Shown: positions 26,001-37,545, numbered from the stretch's first letter. The stretch is DNA of 64,000 nucleotides from Serilophus lunatus (GCA_013399895.1 VXBA01005376.1:90876-154875), one strand, 5' to 3'. The notes: generated by a model not told the origin, from the sequence alone. Numbers and translations are program-made.

Positions 26001-29000
26001 TATCCCAATTTGGGAAGCTTTTTAAGTTCTCAGATTCGGGGAAAAAATAGAACAAGTCAGCAAAGTGATTGACTTTCCGTTCAAAACAGTTTTTACTTCC
26101 TTTCTTTATAAAAAGGTAATAGTGCTGAACCCCCACCTCCTGACAAAATATTCTACAATGCTAAATTATTTTATGTGGCCTGAAAACTGAACAGAGGGCA
26201 GTAAGAGATAAGATCCCTAAGCCTTCACAAAAAAATATACACCCAAAAATAAATTACCAAAAACCTCCCAAAACAACCCACATGTACATTGACCACAGAC
26301 TACATTCAAAGTACAAATAGGCAAACCAAGTCATTTTTAAAGAACATACTTTTATGCTAACAAAGCAAAATTTAAGAATGAAGAAAATTAAATGAACGTT
26401 CACTATAAATCTTCAGTGTTTAATCAGACACAGACCTGTGCTTTCCACTTTAAATCTTTTCTCCTTTCTTGCCTTTTGATGTTCAGTGACTATGGGCATA
26501 ATTAATTAATTCAAGTTTTTTTTTAAAAAAAACTAATATTGAGTTAAAAACAAGAATATTTTCACATTAATAACAAAATCTGTTTTTCTCCTGAACACAA
26601 GACCTATTTTTCTATCAAGATCTCACAAGCACTACTCTATTCGTACTTAGTAAAAAGTAACACACTAAACATCTTAACAGTCTTTCTAAATTAAGGAACT
26701 CTAGTTAAGAACATTAAATTAAAAATACAGTAAGTTAGTAAATGGAAAAAAAGAAAATGCCAGCATAGCTCATAGACAACAACAAAAAACAACAAAACAA
26801 AACAAAAAAACCCAACAAAAAAAAACATTTTTCTAGATTCAGAAACCTGGTTTATTTGCTGCATTAAGTTTTTTTAAATATTTTGTATTTATAAAAAAAG
26901 GATGCACAAATGCCTATTGCTAAGAATAGTTTTACATCCTTACCCACACCCTTGTGTGCATCAATACTGGTATATTCAATAGTTCCATCATGACACCTTT
27001 TAGGATCTTCTTTATATACTTTGTGAGCTCCTTCAGGACAGTATCGATAGGCAAGTCCATAATCCACCAAGTAAACCTGGTAATTTTCACAAAGAATTCT
27101 AAGGTTAAAGAACAACAAATACAAAAAATATGCAAATAATAAATGCAACACCCAACCATTCTGGTAACTTCTTTAAAAGTATTAAAAAAGTTGAGTTGTT
27201 CAATTTTAAATGATTCTCAATGCTTTATTAATCTAAAAACCTACAATTTGAAAACAATAGCCAGATAGGTTTCATTGTTTTTCATATAGCCGTCTGATCT
27301 CAAAGTCTTTTCTTGCTGATGCAGAAGACAAGTGCAGTAAAACAGTCAGCTATTACCAATTAAATTAAAAAAACCCAAACAACACGGCAAAAAAAAAATT
27401 GTCCGTAAAGTTATAAAAACATTTACTGACTTGCCCTCTCTAAAGTCAGCTGTCCCACTTAAACAATACTAGATACTACCACTACTCAGAAAAACTAGTT
27501 ACTTTAAGAGAACTGAAATTATTTCACATCTTTCACAAACTAAAATATCTGAGCAAGAACACATACATCATTCTAAAACTCTAATAGGCATTGTTTGAAT
27601 AGTAGAGAGTTAAAAATGCAGAAAAATGAAAGACTTCCGTAAATCAAGTGGAACAATCAACACTTTAAAGACCAATTTTTCCAAGTAACAGAACACTTAT
27701 CTGATGGATTTCTTGAACAAAGGAATGAGGTAACAATGCAGACAGGCAAACATAATTTACCAGTGTGCTATATAATTTTAGGCTTCCACCTGGAAATACC
27801 TATTTGTGAGTCAATTTTTTTTTAATCTCAAGAATTTCTCTAGAATATTATTTAGGCCAAATAGTCAATTGATAACTGTCCAGCAAAATGCATTACAAAA
27901 TCACAGAATATTAACTAGATATAAATGTCAAGCAGAAATAATGTTACTATATACATTCTTAAAAATGAGCTTCTGCTAGATTTCACAGGTTCAAAGCACT
28001 CTCATGTGTTGTCAAATAGAAGGTTTAAAACATGAGGAATAAAATGCATTAGAAATACCTGATTCGGGTTCTTGTAACTCAGAAGGAGGTTTGCGGCCTT
28101 GATGTCTCCATGCACGTATTCATGCTCATGGACGTATTCCAGAATATCAAGCTAACAAAACAAAAGTCACATACATGCAGTACCCGGGTCCGCCCAGCAG
28201 AGGACCTGGACTGAACTGAGACACTCACACAGAGGAAACAAGATTGTGAAAATAGGATGGACTTTTTAAACTTACTATTCTCAGGCCTAATTGCAGCACA
28301 GTTTTACGGGGAAATTGCTTTGCATTCTCTTCATACATCTTCTGAAGATCTCTGCCAAATCGGTCCATTATCATAAATCGATAACTAAATTCAAGGGAGG
28401 GGGAAAAAAACCCAACAGCAAAGTTACTGAATTGTACTTGGCAAAGCATTTTATCTGTGTGTTAACTGTTCAAATTACTGATTCAAAATGTCTCTCTCAA
28501 AACTGTGGGAAATAGCTGACTTTTTTTAATGCTGTATGTCAATTCTTACCTTTTTGACACCAGCTAGTCAAAAGCTTGTCCATCAAGAGAACTGCTCTTT
28601 GTTCTAGTTATGCAACACAGTAACAAGTACTCACTGAGGAAAACATCCCTATTGTAACTATAGGCAAAACCAGTCACTTATTAGTTACAGATACATTTCT
28701 TACTTGACAAATGACTGACTTAACATAGTTACTTAAAACATTTGTTTACTGAAATCTATTGCAAAGTTTTTAACCTATTAGTAGCAACAAAAACCCGTCA
28801 CTGCCAAAGGTGTTCTGATATTCACTGCTATAGCCCAAGAGGGTTTAGAACCATAAGGGTTCATAGTGGCTATAGGAAAGAAATTCATGCACTGAACATT
28901 GAACACAAAGATACATTTATTTGTGGGATAAAAAAAAATGCAGCTATACTTACTTTTGCCTCTCAAAATTAATGTGTGGGTTTTGGGGGTTTCTTTACAT

Positions 29001-32000
29001 TAGGTTAGTTTTACAGTTAAGGACCTACTGAAACACTGATATTTCTGACACACTAAAGCATACGTACTGCCTCCCTTACGCAGTGATCCACACAGAAAAG
29101 CCTGATCTACTCGAAGCTTCCAGAGAACTACTAAAACACCTTTGCAGCACAGCTGCTTAGAGAAAGCCCTCTAAGAAACAAGTGTTATTACAGACACAGG
29201 CATTAACATTAAAGACCAAGTAACAAAACCCTTTAATGGCATGGAACAATACTAAAAACTATCCCTAGACCTAAAACAAATTTAACATGAGATTAGCAAC
29301 TATTCTAGCTCACAGACTAAGCAAAAAAAAAACCCCAAGCTATCCCTAGGGAAAATAAAATAGACTTGAGAAAGCACTACATCCTTAATATTTCAGAGTG
29401 AAAATACTCTAAGTGCACACCACAAGAAAAACTTTAATAGTAGTCATATTATTCAAGGACTTGAATATTATTTAAAAATGTGCACATTAGAAGTTGACTT
29501 TGCTTTAATTAAAATATAAAGCTTCTAAACCACAAATACAATATATATTCCAATATATGTCAACAAAAGATATATTCACCTGTTTCCATTTTTTTCATGC
29601 AAGCCAGAACCCCAATATCTTGGTACACCTAAATATTTCAGTTTATGGGATTTAGTCCACTTCTGAACTGAAAATACAAGTAAAGTTCATGAATTTGCAC
29701 CAGTAGAGACTTACATAAAAAGGGAGTAGTCACATTGCTTACAGTTTCTGCACACCTACAAGCTGCTTATTTCATGGAAATGTATATGCAAAGTACACTG
29801 AAGAGTTAATGATGCATTGGTTGTAGGGACAGAGATGCAACTCAAGTTTTAGATAACACCAACAAGAGAACTATATAGAGCTTCTTATCAAAATCCTCTC
29901 ATTTACTGTATGTCTGAATTGGATTTCAATAATGTAAAAATAATTTTGAAAATAACCTAAAGATATTCTCTTAAGGTTCAACCTTTCTCCTATGGGCTTT
30001 ATTTTCCTAAATGCTTTCCTAACATACTTCATTGAAAACATTTTAATAGACTGCTTACTTTCATCTGGTTTAGCAGCTCGCATGTAGAACTTTAACTCAG
30101 TAAAAAGAGGTCCATTCTGGCTGGGTTCCTTTAAGACAATTTAAAATTCGTTAAAAACTGGTGTGTTAAGTGTAGCTGTGTTAGTGTAATAATTATTAAA
30201 AGCTCACAAAATGTAACATTTACCCTGTAAAAATACATTCTCCCTCAAATGCTCTACCTGGTACTGATAAACTCAATTGAACATCTTTTTATAAAAGAAG
30301 TTTAGTTCTAAGAAGTTATTTTTATTAAAAATTGCACAACATTAAGGGTATCAAAGAATAACAAAAGACTAAAGAATAACAAATTAAATGAAATTTATAG
30401 AAATATTACCAATAATTGGCAGAAGTTTAGCATAGAATATTAAAAACATTCAATAACTCAGATTTTCCAGATTAAAGCTGGATTGCATCAGCTGCAGTAG
30501 CCATTAAGGATCTTAAAATAATACCTGAAACGATTCGACAAAAAATCTTAACAAAAGTTAAAATCTTGCTGAATATAAGGCATTTTGTTCCCTTCTCACA
30601 TTAGTTGACAGAGATAAAAATTACAGAGGGCTTCAAAATTTCTCTTAAACTAAATTATAAGAACTACACTTATTTTGACTTCAGAGCCTACCTTGTACTT
30701 AACATAAGGTATTTCAGTTCCATTTTCAAGGGACAAATCTATGGGAGCCATGTAACAAGTAAAGTTCATGAGAGAAATTCATATAAAAATACCAAAACTG
30801 AAATACGGCAAAAACAGCAACTGCACAAGTATAACTTGAGTCTACATTTTCACAACTTGGTACAGAAAAAAAAAAAATTATTTCACCTCTTGTAATTTTT
30901 GAGTGATTGACTCTGAGATGAAAGCAGTATATTTTAGTTTAGTTGCTCATGTATGTCTAAATTCATTCTACCTCAGGGAAAATACCTGTTTTGGAATATC
31001 CTACATTTAAAAAATAACAAAACATACGTGGTTACTGTCAAAGAAACCCAGAAATAATACAATCACGTGGTATTAGGAAAAGTTCCAAGATACACATTAA
31101 TTTTAAATGGCTTTAATTTTAACTTCTAAATGCAGATGCAGTAATCCAGAATATTGCTAAAGTCCAGGCAGTACCACTCAGCTAACAGAGGTTTACTGCT
31201 GTCCAACATTAATGGAGCAATGCAGAGACCCAACGCACCACTGACCGTGGGCTTCAGCCTGCACTGCTGCAAGAGCTCAGAGGCAGAATGAGAGCAGATA
31301 TCAGCCTGGGCGCCACTCCTGGGCCTGGACCCTCGATTGCAAAGCTACCACCTATCTCCACTTCACTTTCTCCAGCAGCACTGCCCTGACAAAACAGTGC
31401 AGCCAGGACAACAGTTTTCTCGCCTTTCCTTGTGGGACCAACAGTCAGACTTCGGCCAAGAATCAAAAAAAAGTAACAAAGCCCAAACCAGTTACACTAA
31501 CTGGTCAGCACACACAAATTTTGGTAGCTGCGCATTTACTTTCATAGTTAGTTTAATTATCCACAATGGACAACAAATTAGTGTTACAGAGATCACATAA
31601 GCAGACGAGGAGCATTAAACAGCTGAATTCCCATATTCCGTTACTTGACCTATTCACTTGTTTCTGTGTAGCATAATCCATTAATACTCTAACTTTGCTA
31701 GAATATAAATTATCTTATATATATAATTTTTGTTCAATTTACATAGGTTTGAACGATGTTATTTTCTTACTAAAATACCACAAAAAACTGTAGGTGTTAG
31801 AAATTCTTACAATAATTATCTATAAATAAATTAGTCCACAAAAATTTATGTCTCAGTGCTGAAAGACATATCCTTCTCTAGTCAGAGCAAATACTGAATA
31901 TCTGCTACCTTTTCACATTTGAGGGTATGGATAAATGATTTAACCATAAAATAGATCTTAATGTTGACTATGAAGGTGTTTTCCCACAATACCATTTATT

Positions 32001-35000
32001 CTACATAGAGATAAATAAATGCATATGCTATGCTAAAAAAGCTCACACAATTATATCCAACATTTGCTGTACTAGTCCAGAAAGACTGCAAACATAAATT
32101 TCTACAGCTTTATGCCCAGGATCATTCTGAACGCATGACTTGCACAACTGAAATTAAAGTCTTATTCAAAAAGATATCATAATGAAAGTGATTATGGAGT
32201 ACATGTCGACACCCAACAAATTTTAAGTAGTACTTTAAGAATTCTGATCTTTTTCAGTCAGCTATTTAATGAAGTGTAATTAAACTCTGCATCCACTCCT
32301 GAACAATGACATATGAAAGGTCCACATGTTAAAAAGCATTTCTTTTTTTAATAAAAACTGTGATTCATTTCACACTGTTCAGACATCAATCCTATGAGGA
32401 TATGTCAAAGACTAAGCCAATTTCCATCCTGCCTTAATAGCTTAATTTGAAGAACATTACTACAGAAGCACATATTTTGTTAAACACTAATAATTGTTCA
32501 AAGCTATTAACCACTTTGCTTCTGCTGATGGATCAACTAGTAACCACCCAGGCACCAGAAAATGGGCTCTTATCTATAGCTGTGTTATACCAGACTGTAG
32601 AAGCATAGTATGTTAAGTTGGATGATGAACTGAGTGACATGGTTTTGATGGTTTAGATGTCAGATTGGTGGTGGACAGGTTGTGAAGTTAGGTAAAAGGT
32701 TGGACTTGATGATCTTTGCGGTCTTTTCCAACCTTGTTAATTCTGCGTGTTATGGGTCATTTGTGAGGCTAGGACAAAGCCTGAGGCTACTCTTTACTGC
32801 CATAAAGATAAAATTATAAAAGACAAATTAAAAGTGAGTAGTCGTCCTGGATAGTATCAAAGGAGGCGTTTACAACATGTGCAACAAAGTGAACCTAGCA
32901 TAAAAGCAACCCAAAAGCTGGGGCAACTCTTATATTCAGAGCCTAAAGTGAAAAAGAAAAGATGGACAGGTTTCAAACTCAGGGAAAGAGGGAGAAAGCA
33001 ATTACACAGAGCATAAAGTAATGCATATCTGATGATTTTCCAAGCAAGGCAAACCAGATTCTTCCATGAAAGTTAAATGGCACTTTCCTGCCTGATCAGT
33101 CCAAACTCAGCAGGAGCCAGCAATTAGAAGCCACTGTGTCTTACAGGGAAGCCACTGCTCAGGGTCCCAGTGTCTGTCATCTGCCACTAAAAACAGGCCG
33201 CGGTTCCTGCATGACAGACACTCCCATCCCCAACAGCACCGGCTGAACTAGAGCATTCAGCTGCAGGCTGGGGCTCCTGGTCTATGCAGAATTCCTGCCC
33301 ACAAACACCTAAGGCAGCAGCAGTAGCTGATGTTGGAAGTGTGGCAGTCTGACATTTGCATGGGAAGTGGTGGGGTTTTTTTGGCAAGGGACAACGTTTC
33401 AGAAAGAGGGTCATCACAAACTGCCTCTTGGGGTGTCTGAACAGTATCAAAACCAGTATTCTAGAATTTCCCTTTAGTCAGCAGATGTAAATATCACATA
33501 TTAACTAAAATGTATTTTATTCTATTTTAACCTGATCTTTTACTTACAGGAACAAATGTTAAAAGTATTGACATATGTGGCAAGCTACTGCAGCAAAGGA
33601 TTTCAGCATCATCATACAGTTTAATAAATAAAATGTTAAAACAGTGCACTTCTGAATTGTGCCAAAAAACTAATCTTTTACACTGTGAACTACTTGTACA
33701 GTTTTCTGGTATTTGCTTTTATCACATAGACAGAAGTGCCACCAAGACAATGAAGGGTCTGGAAGGAACTACTATGGCTAATCCCACATTCCTCATTTTT
33801 TTACTAAGAATTTACCAGGGAATCACACCTAATAGTAAGATCTATACAAAATACTCTGATCAAATTTAAGGAGAAATACTTCAGACCTTAGGAAGAGAAA
33901 TAGCCAAATCAAAATTAAATAACTCTTTTTTAAGGTTAAAAACACAAGAAAATTTCAAGTTATAAAAAAAATTTGCTGATTTGCTACAATGGTCTAAAAA
34001 CAAGCTATCTGCCATTCTTTTTCCTCTCTTAAATCATTAGGTTAAAAAAATTATGTGTTACTGCTATTTTGACTCGATAGAAATTGGAACATGTTATGTG
34101 GTTTATGATAAAACATTTAAAGGACTTTGTATCTGTGGAGACCTTGGGAATCAAAGTTTTGCTTTTTCTATTCCCAAGCCATCTGTCAGTTTACCAACAT
34201 CCAGTTGTGAGCAGCAGTTCACAGAGACTCACTGCTGAATCACAGAAATTCTAAAAAGGCTGGCCTGATTTCATTAATTTGGTGGTATCTGGGCTGTTTA
34301 TAGGAAGCAAATGAAACCGAATCTGATCCATTTCACAAATCTTTCTCATCTCCACTGACGTTCCACTATGATGTTACTCATACATAGAAGTCCCAGTTCT
34401 CAGCAGCATTCCTCTGTACCATCATGCTTTTATCTTAAACAGTGCTATGCAACTGTATTGTTTTCAGAAGATGTTTTAAACTACACATGCTACTCTAGAA
34501 CAAATATTTCCAAGATGCGAAGTAAAGATTCAAGTGCTCTCTTACCACTTTCGCAACATAAGGGGCATCACTGCCAACCGACCTTGAAGAATTAACATCA
34601 GCTGTTAAAAAGGAAGCTTTGATTAGTAATAGAACAGGAAATTGTCACAAGGCATACATTTATTTGCTATGCAGCATGGACAAATATACAACAAAGTAAT
34701 TAAGTACTGACAAGAACACAGATCAGTACTTTAGCATTGCTAAGAGAATTACTCTGCATGGCAAGGCTACTGCATATGGTCTTGCATCCTCCCTTCTGTT
34801 TGAAGAGAACAGGAGTTTACTAAATAAAGGAGTTATTTTTTTATTATCCAGTAAGTTTTTCCTAGTGAATAGTATTTCTTTTGTTTTGTAAGACTCTGAT
34901 AAACATACATTTGTGGACACAAAGACAAAACATAAATTGTCTCTACTATGTTGCCATTTCACCTAATCAAAAGTGACTTTCCATTGCTTCTAAGCTGATA

Positions 35001-36258
35001 TTTATGGCAAAAGATACAGGCGTGAAGGACATCGTTAGGCAAGCACAAAGTACAGGAACAGTCAGGGTCACAGCTTTGTGCAGACGATGAGGAAGCAGAG
35101 AGCAAGCTTTGACTTGAACAAAGCAGGAATTCTTAACACGAAGAACCACACAATTTGAGTGAGTTGGAACTCCAGTACATTTAGTAGCTCATTGAGCAAG
35201 GCTGAGTAAGTAATTGAAAGCATCTTTGGCAAGAAGCCACCCACTGGTCCTGTTTTTCTTCTTAACCCACTTATGCTGCAGTCTGTTCATTTTAAAAGCA
35301 GGACAGTTTTTGTTTGTTGTTTTTTTATTTTCCAACTCAGTATGAATTCATAGCAACTTTTTCACCAAGACCATATTATAGTGAACACATTAACTTTCAT
35401 GCCTTCAAAATTGTTTGAAAAATGACTAAGGCCAATCAAGTAGATATTCTCAAGACCTCTCCTATCTGTTCATCTGTTCAAGTAAGAGAAATACTAAGTA
35501 TGGAACACTTCACTTCAAGAATTTTTCCTTGTATTCAGTAACACTGCATTGAAAAACAAGAACTGTGCTGATGATTTAAACTGTAAAATCCAAGATTTTG
35601 ATTTGTTTTGAGCATTGGTTACATAAAAAGGTATATGACATATCAGAAGTTCACAAGGCAATGAAAAAAAATCAAAGCAACACCAAAGTCGAAACAGCCC
35701 AAACACTGGCTGATCATTATCCTCTGAAGAATAGACTCAGAGAGCTTCAGTTCAGAATTTGTCATTACAAAGACACTCCTGCAAAATTTCAGTACTTCAT
35801 CCAGATCAAAAATCAAAAATAAATACTAAATTACCTTTTCCATGTCTAAAAATTAATAAAGATTTTGGTTTTAAAAAAGCAATGAACTACCACTGGAAGC
35901 TCATGCAACTACTGTTTAAAATGATCATTTGTTTACTCCTGTCATCCTCTTCCAAAATCATGATGCAAGCTAAGGCTCTAGTGAAAAAGATCACATGAAG
36001 ACACTGCATTTCTAACTTAGGGTCAATTTTTTTATTGATTTGAATAAGGATAAACACCTCTTTCTCCATTTTAAAGGATTATCAAAGATAACTACACTTA
36101 CCAAGGTATAGGCGTCCAAAGCCTCCCTGTCCTATAGGAACACCTAATTTCCATTCTTTTCTTGAGGTATCTGCTAGAACCTCCCCCAGAGCAAACACTT
36201 CAGCAAGTTTCCTTTTTGCAGGGGCTCTTTTTCCAGCAGTCTTCTTATTATATGGCAT
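10961..36258 (-). CDS. VRK1: VRK1, nuclear serine/threonine kinase (12 coding exons, 412 aa)
   Basis: Join on the minus strand: 36258-36102, 34601-34546, 30128-30059, 29667-29580, 28384-28276, 28151-28059, 27076-26944, 25738-25618, 24708-24650, 23807-23629, 19432-19339, 11040-10961. The sum is 1239 nt, giving 412 codons plus TAA, with every phase consistent. Motifs seen: P-loop GQGGFG at about residues 43-48, catalytic Lys at 70, HGDIKAAN at 174-181 with Asp176, and DYG at 196-198 in place of DFG, as usual for VRK kinases. The basic stretch KKRRK at 355-359 and the C-terminal RKRVQK also match VRK1. Human VRK1 is 396 aa, so this copy is slightly longer, mainly in the acidic/basic tail. Known family role: VRK1 phosphorylates histone H3, BAF/BANF1, p53 and c-Jun, and acts in chromatin and in nuclear-envelope and cell-cycle control. 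Identity is based on the near-unbroken match of the exon translations to VRK1 as I know it. The start is the first ATG after a good acceptor, with A at -3. Confidence 0.97.
11451..11950 (-). mobile_element. Solo LTR of an avian endogenous retrovirus
   Basis: Read on the minus strand it begins TGTCCTGGTG, continues with GAGTTAATTTTCTTC and GTAGCTGGTACAG, has a TATA box in GTATATATACTGGG, and ends in a GGGGTTAAACCATGATA-type terminus. This follows the layout of the common avian ERVK-like LTRs as I remember them. No gag, pol or env sequence flanks it, so it is a solo LTR, about 500 bp and clearly mutated. A clean target-site duplication was not found. It lies in VRK1 intron 12 in the same orientation as the gene, about 410 bp upstream of the last exon in the transcript direction. 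Confidence 0.85.
15627..15658. repeat. TATCTTT-type simple repeat
   Basis: Four to five units of TATCTTT / TATCTTTTA. Confidence 0.8.
18173..18213. repeat. Tandem duplication of GCTTTAACACAGTGT
   Basis: Two copies about 23 bp apart, differing at few positions, in VRK1 intron 12. Confidence 0.75.
18471..19300 (+). mobile_element. ERV LTR (ERVL-like), full or nearly full, next to VRK1 exon 12
   Basis: Plus-strand features match a familiar long avian LTR. It starts CTACTGGGTTTTGC, followed by GGCTACAGAGGTAGCCTCTG and GCTGGCTCCA. A middle part repeats units like AGAGCAGATATTCC with CACTGGAG. An R region carries AATAAA at 19175-19180 after AAGTTGAGTCTGTTTTGCCC, and the end is GGCCCTTAGCCAAGGT. 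No internal retroviral genes are present. The right end is about 38 bp from the exon 12 donor, and it lies antisense to VRK1. Ends are approximate; no target-site duplication was identified. Confidence 0.8.
19339..19432 (-). CDS. VRK1: VRK1 coding exon 12 (nuclear-signal tail)
   Basis: A 94-nt exon after acceptor TTTTTTTCTTCAG. It encodes KRRKAAAAASESTEAEMEDT and RSPEKKKPTSS (residues 356-386 plus one base). The KKRRK made with the preceding Lys matches the KKRKK of human VRK1, a likely nuclear localisation signal. It is followed by a run of five Ala (mixed GCA/GCT/GCC codons) and an acidic Ser-rich stretch less conserved than the kinase domain. The donor TCTA|GTAAGTC is strong. An ERV LTR ends about 38 bp beyond this donor. 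Confidence 0.92.
19433..23628 (-). other. VRK1: VRK1 intron 11
   Basis: 4.2 kb of AT-rich sequence with a T17 tract at 22550-22566. A slightly GC-richer patch at 20320-20600 carries no assignable repeat or exon. A strong but non-coding donor motif (AA|GTAAGG) lies just inside it at 23575, 53 nt after the exon 11 donor. Confidence 0.75.
22550..22566. repeat. Poly(T) tract
   Basis: Seventeen T followed by C4, in VRK1 intron 11. On the transcript strand this is an A run. Confidence 0.9.
23629..23807 (-). CDS. VRK1: VRK1 coding exon 11, with a weak donor
   Basis: A 179-nt exon encoding EIAKYMEKVKLLSYEEKPVY, then QHFREILLQGLKAIGQKDDG and VLDFSLSENGDFQTNPVQK (residues 296-355), the end of the kinase fold. 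I chose acceptor CCATTTCTTTAG because it keeps the length of the human protein at KP-x-EIAKY. An in-frame AG 15 nt upstream would add five residues but has a poor pyrimidine tract. The donor AAG|GTTTTA is weak, but it is the only in-frame choice that preserves the KKRRK junction with exon 12 and the human spacing. Reading past it gives three codons and TAA at 23619-23617. Confidence 0.9.
24650..24708 (-). CDS. VRK1: VRK1 coding exon 10
   Basis: A 59-nt exon after a strong acceptor (TTTGTTTTTCAG). It encodes a split Ser codon and CRDNICVLMDKCFPGKNKP (residues 276-295). Human VRK1 has YRENIASLMDKCFPEKNKP here, so the first part (SCRDNICV) is diverged while the end is conserved. The donor is CCAG|GTAAGA, phase 1. 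Confidence 0.95.
25618..25738 (-). CDS. VRK1: VRK1 coding exon 9
   Basis: A 121-nt exon. It completes Ala and encodes PSRRGDLEILGYCMIHWLSG and HLPWEDNLKDPNFVRDSKI (residues 236-275 plus two bases). SRRGDLEILGYCM-x-W matches the conserved C-lobe block of the VRK/CK1 superfamily. The donor is TCAG|GTGAGA and the acceptor GTTTATATTTAG. Confidence 0.97.
26776..26825. repeat. A-rich AACAA/AAAAC low-complexity stretch
   Basis: Units of AACAAC and AAACA ending in A7CCCAAC, then an A run, in VRK1 intron 8. Confidence 0.85.
26944..27076 (-). CDS. VRK1: VRK1 coding exon 8 (DYG / activation segment)
   Basis: A 133-nt exon encoding VYLVDYGLAYRYCPEGAHKV and onward through KEDPKRCHDGTIEYTSIDAH to KGV (residues 192-235 plus one base). 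It holds the metal-binding DYG (Asp196) and the activation segment. The acceptor is GAAAATTACCAG and the donor is GTGG|GTAAGG. The next exon supplies the rest of the split Ala codon. Confidence 0.97.
28059..28151 (-). CDS. VRK1: VRK1 coding exon 7 (catalytic loop)
   Basis: A 93-nt exon encoding LDILEYVHEHEYVHGDIKAA and NLLLSYKNPNQ (residues 161-191). It carries the HGDIKxxN catalytic loop, with the predicted base Asp176 and Asn181. The acceptor is TTTTGTTAG and the donor is ATCAG|GTATTT. The intron to exon 6 is only 124 nt, the shortest in the gene. Confidence 0.97.
28276..28384 (-). CDS. VRK1: VRK1 coding exon 6
   Basis: A 109-nt exon that completes a Ser codon and then encodes YRFMIMDRFGRDLQKMYEEN and AKQFPRKTVLQLGLRI (residues 124-160). 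This is the hinge (IMDRFG) and the helix after it. The acceptor lies behind a CCCTTGAATTTAG tract and the donor is AATA|GTAAGTT. Phase 2 in, phase 0 out. Confidence 0.96.
29580..29667 (-). CDS. VRK1: VRK1 coding exon 5
   Basis: An 88-nt exon after acceptor TGTATTTTCAG. It encodes QKWTKSHKLKYLGVPRYWGS and GLHEKNGN, with split codons at both ends (residues 95-123 plus two bases). The W-x-K-x-x-K-LKYLGVP-x-YWGSG pattern is diagnostic of the VRK family. The donor is ACAG|GTGAAT. Confidence 0.95.
30059..30128 (-). CDS. VRK1: VRK1 coding exon 4
   Basis: A 70-nt exon. Translation starts EPSQNGPLFTELKFYMRAAK and continues PDE (residues 72-94), covering the strand/helix region after the catalytic lysine. 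The acceptor is ATTGTCTTAAAG (AAAG end, less usual than CAG) and the donor is GAAA|GTAAGC. Phase 0 in, phase 1 out. Confidence 0.94.
30129..34545 (-). other. VRK1: VRK1 intron 3
   Basis: It contains a CR1 3' end (32630-32757) and two GC-richer patches (about 31180-31480 and 33120-33460) that I could not assign. Their reading frames show no recognisable domain and are not called as genes. The 1.5-kb intron before it (34602-36101) holds nothing recognisable. Confidence 0.8.
32630..32757 (+). mobile_element. CR1 LINE 3' end fragment
   Basis: Contains GGTTGGACTTGATGATCTTT and GGTCTTTTCCAACC followed by TTAATTCTGCGTG, the signature of the CR1 3' end before its ATTCTATGATTCT-type terminal repeat. 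It is 5'-truncated, as most CR1 copies are, and lies in VRK1 intron 3, antisense to the gene. Confidence 0.85.
34546..34601 (-). CDS. VRK1: VRK1 coding exon 3
   Basis: A 56-nt exon between acceptor TTTTTAACAG and donor GTG|GTAAGAG. It encodes ADVNSSRSVGSDAPYVAKV (residues 53-71), including the catalytic ATP-orienting lysine at 70 (human Lys71). Phase 1 in, phase 0 out. Confidence 0.95.
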
Positions 36259-36263
36259 TTTCC
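36102..36263 (-). CDS. VRK1: VRK1 first coding exon (exon 2)
   Basis: The acceptor is a pyrimidine-rich CTCTCTCTCCAG ending at 36264, followed by five untranslated bases and the ATG at 36258-36256. It encodes residues 1-52 plus one base: a basic N-terminus (MPYNKKTAGKRAPAKRK), then the start of the kinase fold with the glycine loop PIGQGGFG. The donor is CTTG|GTAAGTG, near consensus, leaving phase 1. The residues after the donor (A-D-V-N-S-S) are supplied by the exon at 34546-34601. Confidence 0.96.
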
Positions 36264-36950
36264 CTGGAGAGAGAGAAGGGAAGGAAAAATTTTAAAAAAG
36301 CATAAGTTACATGCTAATCTGATTTATTTTACATACAAATCTGTTAGAAGCATGAAAAAGTATGGGTTGTTTAAGTTATAATCTGGTATCACAAAGATAC
36401 TTAAAAGAAATGCAGTTTCATTGGCATGAATTCTAAGTGAAAAAACAACTAATTTTTCCAGGCATCACAAAAAAAGTTTGACAGCAAAACTCTTCACAAA
36501 AGAAACTGATCAGAAGACCTTGTACATTCATGCTGAAAAAATCTCACAACCTATTGTATTCAATCAATCACAACCAATCACGGGTTGGAAAAAATTGGAA
36601 AAACGGTAAACAATAAAGTTCATCAGTTTTCATGGAGTTAAACTTGCATACTGAAAAATTCCAAGTCTTCTGTAATAACAAGGAATTTCTCTTAGCTATA
36701 AAAAAACAGACAAAAAATCTATCCAAACAATTAAATTTTTTTCTCCTATATAACTGCAAGCAACAAAAATGAAAGTCTGCTTATTGTTTAGAGGGCAGCA
36801 TTGAGTAGGCCATCAAAAGACTAGTACATATCTACCTATATTGAGATGTGAAGTGTAGAAGTGTGAATGCTGCCTTCTCCCAACCTCACATCTCAGATAA
36901 CCAACATATCCAGAAAAACATAATGACCCACTGGAACATGCATCTTTCTG

Positions 36951-37545
36951 TAGAACAGAATCACAGAGTCTTGTAACAGTTTGAATTGGAGGGGAACTTT
37001 TAAATGTAATTTATTCTTTCTGCAACAAGCAGATCAAGTTGCTCAGAGCCTCATCCAGTCCTAACTTGAGTGTTTCCAGGGATGGGGGATCTACCACTTC
37101 TCCGGACAACGTGTTCCACTGTTTCACCAGAGTCAATGTAAACATTCCCTTCTTCTATCTAACCTAAACCTTCCCTTTTTCAGTTGAAAACCATTACCCT
37201 TTGCCCTATCACAGCTGGCTCTGCTAAAAAGTTTGTCCCTATCTTTCTTATAGGCCCCCTTCAAGTACTAAAAGGCTGCATAAGGTCTTCCCAGAGCCTT
37301 CTCTTCTCCAGGCTAAATAATCCCAACTCTCTCAGCCTATCCTAACAGAAGTGCTCAATCCCTCTAATCCCCTTTGTGGTCGTTCCCTGAACTTGCTTCA
37401 ACAGTCCGTGTCCCTGTGCCAGGGGGTCCTAGAGCAACACTCCAGGTGGGATCTCACCAAAGCAGAGGGGCATGGTGATTCATGTCCAGCTTCTCATTCA
37501 CCATCACCTCCAAGTCCTTCTCAGCAGAAGGCACCTTTCTGAACA
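36951..37545 (-). mobile_element. CR1 LINE fragment
   Basis: On the plus strand it begins AGAATCACAGAGTC and carries ATCCAGTCCTAACTTGAGTG, GTTTCCAGGGATGG, CTTCTCTTCTCCAGGCTAAA and CACTCCAGGTGGGATCTCAC, all reverse-complement CR1 3'-region blocks. About 590 bp, diverged, without an intact reverse transcriptase frame. It lies in VRK1 intron 1, in sense with the gene. Confidence 0.88.

Larger units (their letters stand above)
23808..30058 (-). other. VRK1: VRK1 introns 4-10 (exons excepted)
   Basis: The introns among exons 4-11 are short (124 to about 1200 nt), AT-rich and free of recognisable mobile elements. Seen in them are recurrent A-run plus CCCAA low-complexity motifs (25759, 26776-26825, 27366, 28403, 29323) and a perfect 9-bp hairpin at 24467-24489. 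No snoRNA or microRNA could be supported. Confidence 0.7.

Noticed and set aside
26932..27159. Second minus-strand frame over VRK1 exon 8
   Set aside because: Out-of-frame shadow of exon 8; the DYG and KEDPKRCHDG residues are only in the other frame.
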